NCBI GenBank assembly: GCA_943704425.1 | Contig: CALSCP010001725.1 | Span: forward strand, 1 to 59,246 | Direction: 5' to 3' | Length of the DNA: 59,246 bases | Origin: Ministeria vibrans ATCC 50519 | Lineage: Eukaryota > Opisthokonta > Filasterea | In this document: piece by piece, positions 10,087-19,952 of the stretch | How positions within the stretch are numbered: the first letter of the stretch is position 1 | How the letters are laid out: each line of letters starts with the position of its first letter | Position numbers and translations under genes: made by a program | Notes under the pieces: generated by a model | Databases searched by the model: none | Told to the model about the DNA's origin: nothing | The model's input: the letters and a program-made list of their open reading frames with translations, nothing else

Positions 10087-12332
10087 ATGGAACGAAAGGT
10101 TTGGCAGCGGACTGTCCTGTTTGGTGCTGACCATCCCTCTTGTTTTAGCGACCGCACGACGACGGCGGCGATGGAGGAGACTCGGTGGATCCTGGACGTG
10201 TACAGAGAAGGCGAACGGAACAGGAAGGTAAGAGAGAGGGGGCGGGAGGAGGAGGGAAGACGGGAGGACAGTGAGCGAAATGCGCGTGTTGTGTTGCAGA
10301 CGAGCTCAGCGAACAAGAGCGCCTCCTGCGCATGGTTGCCGAAGACGACGAGCAGGTGAGGACGTAAGAACACCCCTGAGCATGCTACTGACGGCGTCTT
10401 TGTGCAGCTGGACGCTCTTGATGCGACGGGACTGCGACGTTTGGTGTTCGCATTTGAAAAACGTCTCAGCAAGAACCAGGAGTTGCGCATCAAGTACCCC
10501 GACGATCCCCAAAAGTACGTCCGCGTCCACCTCTACGCACCCTTGCCTGCTAGCTCTGACTCTTATCATTTTATTTATTTATTTTTCCAGGTTTATGGAG
10601 AGTGAAATTGAATTGCACGCCGAAGTCAACAAACTTCATGTGATTGCGACCGTCCCCGAACTCTACGACGACTTCATCAAGACTGGATCGACAAAGTCGC
10701 TCATTGCTCTGCTTGCCCATGAGAACACGGGTAAGTCCGCGCGTGTACATCTCGAAAAAAAGGGCGAAGAGTCTTTCTCATGGATGTTGTGCATTCGTGC
10801 ATTTTTTGTAGACATATCCATTGCGGTAGTTGACTTTTTAAAGGAACTAACCGACGATGACGCGGCCGAGGATAACCGCGAGCCGGTATGTGCGCTTGTG
10901 GACTGTCTTGTGAGCGAACAGCTTCTGCCAGCACTTACGCACAACATGGCGCGCCTGAACGAGCAGGTGTCGGACGAGAGCGACGGCGTGCACACGACTT
11001 TGGGTGTCATTGAAAACATGGTTGAGCTGCGCCCGCCGGTAGCTACTGAGCTAGTGCGCTCCACGACGCTTGTGGATTGGCTACTGAAGCGACTGGGGCA
11101 GACACCAGGCGAGACGGACCAGAACCGAGCGTACGCCGCGGAGATGCTCGCCATTCTCATGCAAGTCAGCGAAGGTACGGCAACCAATCAAAGCAACGCA
11201 ACTTTTTTTGTCTTGGTATTGTCTCTCATGTTGCGTATAAATAGACTGCCGTGAGTTTGTGGCCAAGGGAGCGGGTCTGCTGGAGCGACTGCTTCGTATT
11301 GTGTCGTTCTATCGCAAAGTGACAGTGCTCGCGAGCGGATCGGACGCAGAGGAGATTATGGAGAACCTGTTTGACAGCATCTGCTCGCTCTTGATGAGCC
11401 CGACGACACGCAGAGCGTTTCTGGAAGTGGAAGGGATCGACTTGATGGTCTCCATTCTTAAGTGCAAGCAGAGTCGTGTGCGTGGCTGTGCGCTCAAGGT
11501 GCTCTCGTACGCCCTGGGCCCGCCCTCGGCACACGCGGCCGTCCTGGCCTTTGTCAATGCTCTCGGCCTCAAGTCCTTTTTTCCGGCCTTTCTCAAGAGC
11601 CCATCCAAGTCCGAATCCGAATACGAAGGTAAGACAACGTTGTGTTGTTTGTCACAGCATTCAAGTCTGAGCATGTATTGTGCATTTGTAGAACACCTGT
11701 GCTCTGTGCTGGTATCGCTGTTGAGTCACACAGTGGGCGAGGCGGACAAGGCAGTGCGTGCGCGCATTCTCAACAAGTTTGTTGAGAACGACTTTGCCAA
11801 GGTGGACCGTCTCATTGCCATCCACGACAAATACAGACAGCGGATGGATGCTTTTGATGTGGTGGTGACTGCTGAAGTTGAGGTGAGTCAAAGAGGGACA
11901 GCACACACAAGTGAGATGTCTCTGTGATTGGTGTTGATCATGGGGTGTAGGAAATGGAGGAGGCCGGTGAGGAAGTGGACGAGACGGTAAGGGACAACTT
12001 TTATGTTCGACGACTCGAGAAGGGACTGTCGACTCTTCAGTTGGCGGATGCGGCGGTGCTGCTGCTGATCACAGCGCATATTCCACCGGTACAACAAAAT
12101 GGGGAGGGAATCGGAATGACAGTGTCACTCATGCCTGGTGGGGGTGTAGATTACGGAGCGAGTGGTGTCGTTGCTTCACGTGCGCAGTGCTAGTCTGCGC
12201 GCAGTGTGTGCGACTGTGCGTGAGTATGTGGACAATCTGGACGCAGCTGTGTCGGGCGACATCAAGAGTGCCCTTGAGGCCGCTCTTGCCATTGCCGGGG
12301 TCGACAAGGGCGCGTCTTCGTCTTCTTCTTGA
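10087..12332 (+). CDS. CTNNBL1: Beta-catenin-like protein 1 (armadillo-like, splicing-associated)
   Basis: Ten exons: 10087-10098, 10149-10227, 10300-10355, 10408-10514, 10591-10730, 10812-11174, 11245-11628, 11692-11882, 11951-12088, 12150-12332; 550 residues (human 563). The first exon is only MERK; splicing to the next gives MERKRPHDD, matching the basic KRPRDD start of the family, and is the only choice that keeps phase. Diagnostic blocks: LSKNQELRIKYPDDPQKFMESE, NTDISIAVVDFLKELTDDDA, DGVHTTLGVIENMVELRP, ENLFDSICSLLM, RILNKFVENDFAKVDRL, NFYVRRLEKGL. Animal CTNNBL1 is a nuclear Prp19/CDC5L-complex component. It converges on the PDZ gene with 114 bp between. Confidence 0.93.
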
Positions 12333-12446
12333 ACATAATAATTACAGTGGCCTTTATTTTCTCTCTATTACTGTGTTCTTTTCTCTCTCTCCCACACACA
12401 CACACACACAGTTTTTTTCTCTCGCTCACACATACACTCACACATA

Positions 12447-13640
12447 TCAGTCTTTTTTGATAAATGTCTTGACGCCCGCTCGCACATAGTAGAGTTTGGG
12501 AAGGACATGTGACTCAAAGAAGGAGCCTACGTCGGGTGACACCTCGAAGCGATGCTCAAGCTCGAAGACGGAGGGAGCGACGCAGACGGGCGCAACACAG
12601 CACAGGGGAAACCACAAGAGAGTGCGGCAACACGAGTTGGTATGAATGCAGTGACCCGTGACACTGTCGGGACGCACACGGATTTGGCCACCCGAAAAGA
12701 ACAACGACACGTCGAGCTGGCCGGTGTACTCGGAGCGGAGCAGGTGGCGCACCTTGTGGGCGAGCCATGGACCGTCCCAGGACAGTGTGTTGCGCACAAT
12801 GAGCTCGCGAGCACCGCAGCTCGCCGAGAGATACGCTTCAATGACCTCCTCGGTCGACTGAATTCGGTGGCTCGACGAAACCTGTGGGAAGATGGCGTTG
12901 GACGAGCGCACGTTAGGCACGGCGATCGAGTATGTAAAGTCCACCGAAGTCTTGGCCTTGGCGCCGCCTGTGACGAGAGCAACACGGCAGTGATGAGTCG
13001 ATCGACACTTTAAAAACAACTGTTCATACCTCGACCGCCGCGTCCGTGCATGAGATGCCAACCCGAAATCCTCAGTTCAACACTAGACAAGTTAAGACGA
13101 AAAAACGTAAACAAACTGAGCGCACGCAAGGCATTCGTACAAGGGCGGCTTCTCTGTGGTTTTCGACAAAATGTACGACATGATGGAGTCGACCGAGTTG
13201 AGGCGATCGCTCTCGACTATGGCGGCGACGGTGGGCGTTGTTTCGACGTCAATGGAGTCACGAAGACTCAGCCACAAATTCGCCGAAACATCGGCTGTGC
13301 TCTTCGCCGGCAACGACACGATTTCCAGAGTCACGTCGCGCCCCGCTTCATGTGCTCGTGTGAGCTGCTGTGAGACGAGGCCGCCCGATTTGCGCGGGTC
13401 TGTGGGCACGGAACGGCCGTCGACGGAAAGAAGCGAATCCCCGATGGAAATCTCGCCGCACGCGGCCGCTTCATCACCCAGCCGCACCACGCATAGCGGC
13501 AGACGAGCCGAGGCACGCTGGACACCCAGACCAAAGTCGGTGGACTTTGGCAGAGCCGAGTTCACTCGGAGTTTCACTCGTCGCACCGCTCGCTCAGAAA
13601 ATGCCCCCGACGAGCTCGCCACGTCCGGCAGTTCAGACAT
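12447..13640 (-). CDS. PDZ-domain protein with unrecognised C-terminal region
   Basis: Three exons, 13141-13640, 13030-13082 and 12447-12967, give 357 residues. The start is the ATG at 13640; the frame continues upstream but without ATG. Residues about 15-115 form a PDZ domain: GLGVQRASARLPLCVVRL, GEISIGDSLLSVDGRSV, then a beta strand VTLEIVSL. The middle exon encodes a WHLMHGRGGRGG segment. The C-terminal half contains LSWDGPWLAHKVRHLL, SLFFSGGQIRVR and a Cys/Pro-rich hydrophobic stretch (CCRTLLWFPLCC) that could be a membrane-associated segment; I do not recognise this region. PDZ domains bind C-terminal peptides, so a scaffold role is likely. Start codons of this gene and the SETD4-like gene are 145 bp apart. 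Confidence 0.7.
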
Positions 13641-13785
13641 GACCAAAGAATGTGTGTTCGAGTTTAGAAGTGTACTCGTACTCAATAGTCGAAAATAATT
13701 GAAGAATTAAATTTGTTTGGAGTGAGACAGTGTGAGTGTGCTTCAGTTTCGTTTATTCAGTACAAGATCATCCTCTCCCAAGTGC
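13641..13785. promoter_or_regulatory. Divergent spacer, PDZ protein and SETD4-like gene
   Basis: 145 bp between start codons. Open frames of both genes run into it without an ATG, so the 5' UTRs overlap most of the region. It contains TTGAAGAATTAAATTTG around 13698-13714; no recognised element. Confidence 0.35.
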
Positions 13786-14874
13786 ATGTCTCGACTGATA
13801 GAATGGGAGCCTTTGTTTGAAGATGCTCCCATTGAGCTGTTTGAATTTCCTGACACTGGTCGAGGAATGCGAGCGAAGCGACGCATCGAAATTGGTGATG
13901 TGATTGTGTGTGTGCCACACGCGCGACTCGTGCGCCCTCGTGACTTTAGCGCCTTGGTGAGCAGCGACACGTCTGATGAAGACGAAGAGCTACTTGCTGC
14001 GTGGCTTATTCGGGAGAGGAGAGTCATCGCGTCGCGTTGGCGACCCTACTTGGACAGTCTTCCGGTGGAGTATGACAATGCCGCGTACTTCACCAAGGAC
14101 GAGCTGTTGCAGCTGCCGCCCCGAGCATACAGAGAAGCAGTGGTCTTTCGTCGACGATTTGCCGCTCGCTTCAACGTTGTCCAACGGCTTCTCCAGGGCG
14201 ATGTGACGCCCGCTGAATTTCGGTGGGCAATGTGCACGGTGAACACACGATGTGTGCACGATGGAGTCAGTGGACCCTTGCTCGCGCCCTATCTTGACCT
14301 GTTAAACCACTCTTCAGCGGTCTCTGTTGAACGAAGACTCTGTGCGGAGACGGGCAATCTAGAGCTGGTGGCCGGAAGTGCCTTTGAGCAAGGGGAGCAG
14401 GTGTTCATCAGTTACGGGCCGCACGACAACACAACTCTTTTGATTGAATATGGCTTTATCTGCTGCGGGAATGTAAACGACACTGTGGAACTTGCTGGTG
14501 CTCTATGTGCTCTTCTCGACGAAAACTCGACGCTTGCCCAGGACCCCGAACGACTTGAAGCATGTCGTACGTACGCGCGCTCATCACCAGTGGGTGTCCA
14601 CACAGACACCCACGAATGGACCTGGTCCATGATGCTCTGCTGTCGCCTGGCGACGGCCGAGCGCTGTGCAGTAGACCGTTTGTTCACGGGTGCTGTGCTA
14701 TCGCCACAGTCCGAACAGCGTGCTCGGGCACTCCTTGTGCGTGTATGTGAGCGTGCCCTTGAAGACTACATGGCGCCCCATTGCAGTGAAAAGATATCCT
14801 ATCGCGCGTGCACTGCGTCAGCTCTGTACGCAACGGAGAAGCGCGTTCTTCAATACGTGGTCTCAAACGCATAG
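13786..14874 (+). CDS. SETD4: SET-domain protein lysine methyltransferase, SETD4/Rubisco-LSMT-like
   Basis: Single exon, 362 residues from the ATG at 13786 (the open frame before it has no ATG). N-terminal SET strand: GRGMRAKRRIEIGDVIVCVP. The catalytic half of the split SET domain shows NTRCVHDGVSGPLLAPYLDLLNHS, where Asn-His binds the methyl donor, and FISYGPHDNTTLLIEYGFI, where the Tyr is catalytic. The order SET-N, helical insert, SET-C and helical C-terminal substrate domain fits the SETD3/SETD4/LSMT class, and SYGPHDN...EYGF is closest to SETD4. It should methylate protein lysines using SAM; the substrate is unknown. Confidence 0.8.
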   Translation: MSRLIEWEPLFEDAPIELFEFPDTGRGMRAKRRIEIGDVIVCVPHARLVRPRDFSALVSSDTSDEDEELLAAWLIRERRVIASRWRPYLDSLPVEYDNAAYFTKDELLQLPPRAYREAVVFRRRFAARFNVVQRLLQGDVTPAEFRWAMCTVNTRCVHDGVSGPLLAPYLDLLNHSSAVSVERRLCAETGNLELVAGSAFEQGEQVFISYGPHDNTTLLIEYGFICCGNVNDTVELAGALCALLDENSTLAQDPERLEACRTYARSSPVGVHTDTHEWTWSMMLCCRLATAERCAVDRLFTGAVLSPQSEQRARALLVRVCERALEDYMAPHCSEKISYRACTASALYATEKRVLQYVVSNA

Positions 14875-15130
14875 AGGCAATACGAGAACGAGTGTGATCA
14901 GTTTCAAGTCGAGAAATCGGTCATTGCTCCATTGTAAGCACAAAGACACACACATATATTGTTGTACAGAATAGTAGTGGCATTCTTTTTTTTTTACCTC
15001 TTGATGATCTGTAGCTTAGAAAGCCGTTCTGAATTGTTGCTTTTCGCTTGTGATTGATAATTTTGATCTTTCCTGTTTCAAGTTCTGACTCTAAATTTTC
15101 TTCAATTTTTTGAATGATTGTTTTTGAAAA

Positions 15131-16001
15131 ATGAACCAAACTCTTGCTGAACGATGCCTCGAGGCCATTGGGCGAATCGTCGTCGAGCCACGCGGCCCGT
15201 GTCCCCTCAATTTGTCGTTGTTGACCAGTCGCGAAATCAACTCTCTCTTTCACTGGCTCGACGCTCACCATGCATTCATGTCGGTGCACGCCCCTAAAGT
15301 GTGCACGCCATCGTTGACCTGTGCGGAATTCACCGCGTCGTCGAGCGGCCAGATTCAGCCTGCGGTGCTCCGTTCGTTGGCGACCGTTTGCGTCCATCTC
15401 GACACATTGCGTCTTCCTGCGGCACTTCGCCAGGCCGATGCCGAGATGCTACGCGATGCTATTCGTCGAGTGTCGACACTGCGCTTTCCTCAGGTCGACG
15501 ACTCCTCGATGGGCGGACTGAGCGTCATTGCCAATTCGATTGGCGAGCGATTGCGTGAACTGGACCTCTCTGGACGCATCTCTGTCGGCGAGGAGCACCT
15601 CCTTGCCATGGCCAATGCGGTGCCCCCCCAGATGGAAATTGTTCTTTTGAACGGGACGCGCACCGATGCGTCGACGGTGCGAGCGCTTGTTCAACGTTGC
15701 GGACAGCACTTGCGTGTGTTACGACTCCACGCGTGCATTCGAATCACCAACAAAACCTTCTCGTTGCTCGGCAACGCCTGTCCTCGCTTGCACACTCTCG
15801 ATGTGGGGTAAGCTTTATTGTAATGTCAAGAGTGAGGAAGAACAGTTGTCTCTCCTTCACTTTCTCTCTTACTCTGGTCTTGTTTTTGCTCTTTTATTTT
15901 CCCTATCTCACTTTGTGTTTTCCTTCTCTTTTTTCTCTCTCTCTATCTCACTTTGTTCTTCCTTTATCTTTTTTCTCTCCCTCTTGTCTCTCTATCTCAC
16001 T

Positions 16002-16046
<45 letters not shown>

Positions 16047-16432
16047 CTTTTTTTTTTCTCTCTCTCTTTATCACTTTGTTTCTCTCTCTATCACTTTGTT
16101 CCTTCTCCTCTATCACTTTGTTTCCTTCTCCCGCCCTCCTCTCTCTCTCTCTCTGTTTATTTCTCTGTTGAACTAGTCTTCCGTTTCGTTGCAATGTCGA
16201 ACTCGATGTGTCGTCCATGGCCGTTGCATCGTTGTGTGGCCTTGGAGCAGCGAGTTCTCTTGAGAAGGTGAATCTGGCGTACCGCGGTGGTGTAGATGAG
16301 ATTAGTGTGCGCCACTTGATGACACGACTTCCTCGATTGCGCCAACTCACGCTCGTGGGAAGCCGAATGCTCTCTGTGCCTGTGCGCGAACGCCTTGCTC
16401 TGCTCAATCCTCAAGTGGACGTAGTGTTTTGA
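15131..16432 (+). CDS. Leucine-rich-repeat protein, AMN1/F-box-LRR-like
   Basis: Two exons, 15131-15807 and 16177-16432, give 310 residues. Cys-containing LRR units can be seen from about residue 130, for example RLRELDLSGRISVGEEHLLAM, HLRVLRLHACIRITNKTFSLLG and RLHTLDVG; exon 2 continues with SLEKVNLAYRGGVDEISVRHL and RLRQLTLVGSR. The repeat type is that of F-box LRR proteins and AMN1; no F-box is evident, although the first 60 residues (SREINSLFHWLDAH) could hold a diverged one. The 369-nt intron is almost wholly a CT-rich array carrying the TATCACTTTGTTTC unit. The function is probably protein-protein binding, possibly in ubiquitin ligation. Confidence 0.7.
15900..16165. repeat. CT-rich array with TATCACTTTGTTTC units in LRR-gene intron
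   Basis: The intron 15808-16176 is almost entirely CT repeats interrupted by at least five TATCACTTTGT(T/G)TC-type units; the CT run also supplies the 3' splice-site pyrimidine tract. Confidence 0.9.
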
Positions 16433-16869
16433 AGGGGGGGAGCTCTTTGTGTGTGTGTGGCTTTCGACATCGCTCATGTTTCGACTGAAGCAGACTCAAG
16501 CAGACTCAAGCTCCCGCCGCAACGAATATGAAGAAAGTCGGTCTCACGGACTGCACGAACTGAGTCGCGGTGGGCTGAAGCCTTGAAATGCCAAACCAAA
16601 CAAAATCAGTTCACAGAGTTCAGTTGATCAGTGCAGGAAAAATGGAAAATCAATTGAAGAAGAAGAAGCCATTTCCAATTGAAAGTGCTTCTGAGCTGTT
16701 TGTGTTGTCGCTTTTCTTTTGTGATTGATAATAAATTGAAAATGCCTTCTTCTAAATTCTAATCTTCAGTGAGTTCTCAGTTCAGAGATCAGTCTGACAG
16801 TCTTCTTCTTCAAAATATTTTAATTATTAATCATAAGTTTTCAACTTCTACGTATCTATACACATTACG
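16433..16869. other. Spacer between LRR gene and borealin
   Basis: 437 bp without a gene. It holds an 11-bp tandem duplication (AGCAGACTCA) near 16490-16512 and one copy of a degenerate dispersed element (about 16681-16790) that includes TGATTGATAA at 16722-16731. The borealin promoter must lie in the second half. Confidence 0.5.
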
Positions 16870-18247
16870 ATGGGTCGCAAACGACAGATGGAAGCGAGCG
16901 ACGCGGAGAAGGAGCAAATGAGAAAAAAGCAACATCGCGAAAAGGTCGAGGCGTTGCTTGAGGAGCTTGACGTTGAAGGTGAGCCTTGAGGCGCAGGACT
17001 GTGCTTTGTATACAGTCATGTACCCCCGCATGATCTTGCTTTTGAGCAAAACCGCTCTCAAAATTGCGACTTTTGGTCAAACCGAAAATTTGAAATTTCA
17101 CGTATTAAAAAAACCCCCTCATTTGCTCCAATCTCTGTGCTTGTAGTCAGCGCTCGCTGTGATAAAATGCGCAACAACCTTAATTTGCTAGCAAAGAGCA
17201 TGGAAGGGGTAAGCGCGCATCGAGACGTGACCTTGGCAGTGGGACATTTTTAAAAACGCTCTTTTTGTTTTTCAAATGGCAGACGCTCAAAACGCAGCTT
17301 CTTGCTTTGCCAAAAGACGTACAAGCCTGCCCTCTGATTGATTTTCTCTCCAACTATGACGGTGAAGTGAGAAAGTTCAACGCAAGCAAGGTACGCAATC
17401 GAGAGGAAAGCTTTGAAAACTCAGCTTGACAGTGTGTTGTTGCACTTTAGATCCCACAAAGCCTGATGGAGGCACCTCTGACAGCTATTCGCTCTGAAAA
17501 GTCCAGATCAGTGACGTCGGGTGCCTCGCGAACGGCAACCAAGTCGCGCAAGAGCACTGCCCGCACAGCATCCGTCTCCGCAACCGTGTCCAAACCCCTT
17601 CGTCGCGGCCGAGCACTCACCGACGATTCTACCTCCACGATGGACACGTCAACGTCGTCGTCGTCATCGAGACACGACGATTCGATGGATTCATCTTGTC
17701 TTGACTCGTCTGTCGCATCGGACGCGGGGGGCGAGCTGGGACGCACACGACGCATGACTCGCTCGCGACAGACATTGCTAGCGACGCAGTCGCAAGCACC
17801 ACTCGCGTCAGCCATGGCCACACCCAAGACGGCAGGCAAACGACGCACTACTAAATTGTCATTTGCTCCAATGGTGACCGAACACGAATTTGACAGTAGC
17901 AGCGCCAACGAGAGTGACTCGGACGACGACAACGCAAGCGCGCCGTGGGGCGCGACACCCGCCAAAACCCCAAAGTTCTCCTCACGACTCCCGGGAATGC
18001 GACCTTCCACCTCGGCACGTGCTCCAAGCATCATGGTTGTTGGAGACACCGGCAAGCCCGTCATTAAGCTAGCAAAAGGTCGAGGTGAGTGGAACAGTAT
18101 TATTTTGTATCATTTCTGACTCTTTGTACAGCACTTGGTGTTGGTATTCATGGAGACATGAGCGGTGTGGACAAGGCGGCCGCCGTCGAGCAACTCAGCG
18201 ACTTACAGCAACAGATTAATGCCTTACTCAAACAGTTTGGAAAGTAA
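16870..18247 (+). CDS. CDCA8: Borealin-like chromosomal passenger complex subunit
   Basis: Five exons: 16870-16978, 17147-17208, 17283-17390, 17451-18084, 18132-18247; 342 residues. The first 95 residues match the Nbl1/borealin N-terminal domain in pattern: a helix KVEALLEELDVEVSARCDKM, then NNLNLLAKSM, LLALPKDVQACPLIDFL. The middle is basic and Ser/Thr-rich with a Lys/Arg patch (RTRRMTRSRQ), as expected for DNA or nucleosome binding and mitotic phosphorylation. The end has KPVIKLAKGR and a short helix LSDLQQQINALLKQF resembling the borealin C-terminal dimer region. Borealin joins survivin and INCENP to place Aurora B on chromosomes. The call rests on pattern and architecture rather than long identity. 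Confidence 0.72.
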
Positions 18248-18412
18248 ACAAAGCAAAAGAAATGTACCCTCTCCTCAGAAAGAGCGCATAGTTGGTGTGC
18301 TTAACTTTTGATCAACAATTCAACATTGACCATTGACCCTCTCATCTAAGTCATCGCAAAGTCTCTCGTTGAACTAAAGATTAAAACAATTTAACATTTT
18401 CACATTTTTCCT

Positions 18413-19501
18413 ATGGCCTCGATTCCTCACTTGCTCGCAGACCTGTCACAAACACATGCATGTGTAACCGAGGCTTTGCGAGAGACCCAACAGCAAGTGC
18501 GCGCTCTGGAACAGCTTTTGAAACCGTGGTCGCAAAAGTCACGGGCGCCAGCCAGACCGCCATCCAGCGCTGCAGAGAGACCACCACCCGAGACACCCGA
18601 TGACGCTGTGTCAACTCGTCTGTTGGACGAGGCTTTGGAAAAGGCACGGCGCGCCCGTGAGCCCGCCACGAAGCCGAAGAGAAACCCCACATCAACAACT
18701 GCGAAAAAGGCAAAGCTCCCCGCTACCATCGCGACTCGTCGCACCGCTCCAGCTTCCACTTCAAATACGACCCCTGTTCCAACTGTGACGACCGCCTCTG
18801 TTGTTGAGCGACCTTTTACTGTTGAGCAGGACGGAAGTCAGCTTTCCTTTCCCTCTGCCTTCCTGAAGGCTCATGCGTCGTATCTTCGACTTCGAAACGC
18901 CATCCATACTCCATCCGCAGCTCAGCAACAGGCTCGACAGACCTTTCTTGATGTATGCGACCATGCCTGCTCACCGGCATCGTCTGAAGAGTCCATCTCT
19001 GCTGCTGAGGCTCTATTGCGCCAACAGGGCACCACCATGACGCTTATGGTTGCTGTCGACGCCGAATACGCCGTCCTCGAACGGCTTACTACAGATTCAG
19101 CGTCTACTGCTGCCGCGCCGATGGACCCTGCGCGCATTGAGCATACCTACCGCGCAAGTTTACTCCTACAGGCACTACGTGAACACACCGCACAAGCGCA
19201 TAGCCAAGCTGAGCGTCTACTTGCCCAACTGCACCCTCTTGGCACGACGAGCGAGAGTCAGCCATCATCCCATCACCGTCGCATCCAACTTCAATCGCAC
19301 GCCAGTCTCACCAACGCCCTTGAGGACCGTCTGAGCACCCTAAGCGCACTTGTGACTCTCGCAGTAGAAACAGAAACGGCCGCGGCAGTTGCAGCGCCAC
19401 AAAACGCACACTCGTACCAGCGTTGGCACGCCCTTCTTAACGGCCAAGGGCGACGCCCGGCCATCATCGACACAGCCTCCCTTGCCCACTTTCAACACTG
19501 A
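18413..19501 (+). CDS. Ala/Thr-rich helical protein, function unknown
   Basis: Single exon, 362 residues from the ATG at 18413. The first 40 residues form a heptad-like helix (VTEALRETQQQVRALEQLL). A Pro/Ala/Lys-rich linker follows, including a basic patch (AREPATKPKRNP) that may be a nuclear signal. The rest, from about 135, is predominantly helical (LSFPSAFLKAHASYLRLRN, later LLLQALREHTAQAHSQAERLLAQL). No catalytic motif or known family is recognised. Base composition is like the neighbours. Its stop codon is 22 bp from the stop of the convergent pRiA4b-type gene. Confidence 0.6.
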   Translation: MASIPHLLADLSQTHACVTEALRETQQQVRALEQLLKPWSQKSRAPARPPSSAAERPPPETPDDAVSTRLLDEALEKARRAREPATKPKRNPTSTTAKKAKLPATIATRRTAPASTSNTTPVPTVTTASVVERPFTVEQDGSQLSFPSAFLKAHASYLRLRNAIHTPSAAQQQARQTFLDVCDHACSPASSEESISAAEALLRQQGTTMTLMVAVDAEYAVLERLTTDSASTAAAPMDPARIEHTYRASLLLQALREHTAQAHSQAERLLAQLHPLGTTSESQPSSHHRRIQLQSHASLTNALEDRLSTLSALVTLAVETETAAAVAAPQNAHSYQRWHALLNGQGRRPAIIDTASLAHFQH

Positions 19502-19523
19502 AAATCAGTCTCTTTCACTGTCA

Positions 19524-19902
19524 CTACTTCTTCTTCTCTGGCGCTGGCTCATCGCCCCACCCATCGCTCTCATCTCCCGATCCGCTCCCGGCAATTCCAT
19601 CTTCATCCTTGGGTGCAACATAGCTCTGTCAAACCACAAGAAAGAAAAGAAAAGACAATGTGAGAGAGAGTTGAGACAGAAAAAAAGGGTGTTGTTGTGC
19701 TTACGGGATCCTGAGCAGCAAGGAAACGTCTGCGCGCACGGACGAGCCTGCGCCGTTTGGCATTGTACAGAGCCAGGGCGGCACTTGCTTCCAGACGATC
19801 CACCACGCGAAACTGCTCGTGCTTCAGACAGTATGCAAAGCCTTTGGGATCACCCTCACACGTGTCTGCAAAATAATACAATAATGATAAAATATAATAT
19901 TA

Positions 19903-19952
<50 letters not shown>

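Noticed and set aside
10087-10230. Start of CTNNBL1 as MERKVWQRTVLFGAD without intron 1
   Set aside because: That frame ends out of phase with the next exon; removing 10099-10148 gives MERKRPHDD, which fits both the phase and the family.
10271-11254. 327-codon single frame running through CTNNBL1 introns
   Set aside because: The first part is in the wrong frame relative to family blocks; splicing at 10300-10355, 10408-10514 and 10591-10730 gives a continuous CTNNBL1 match instead.
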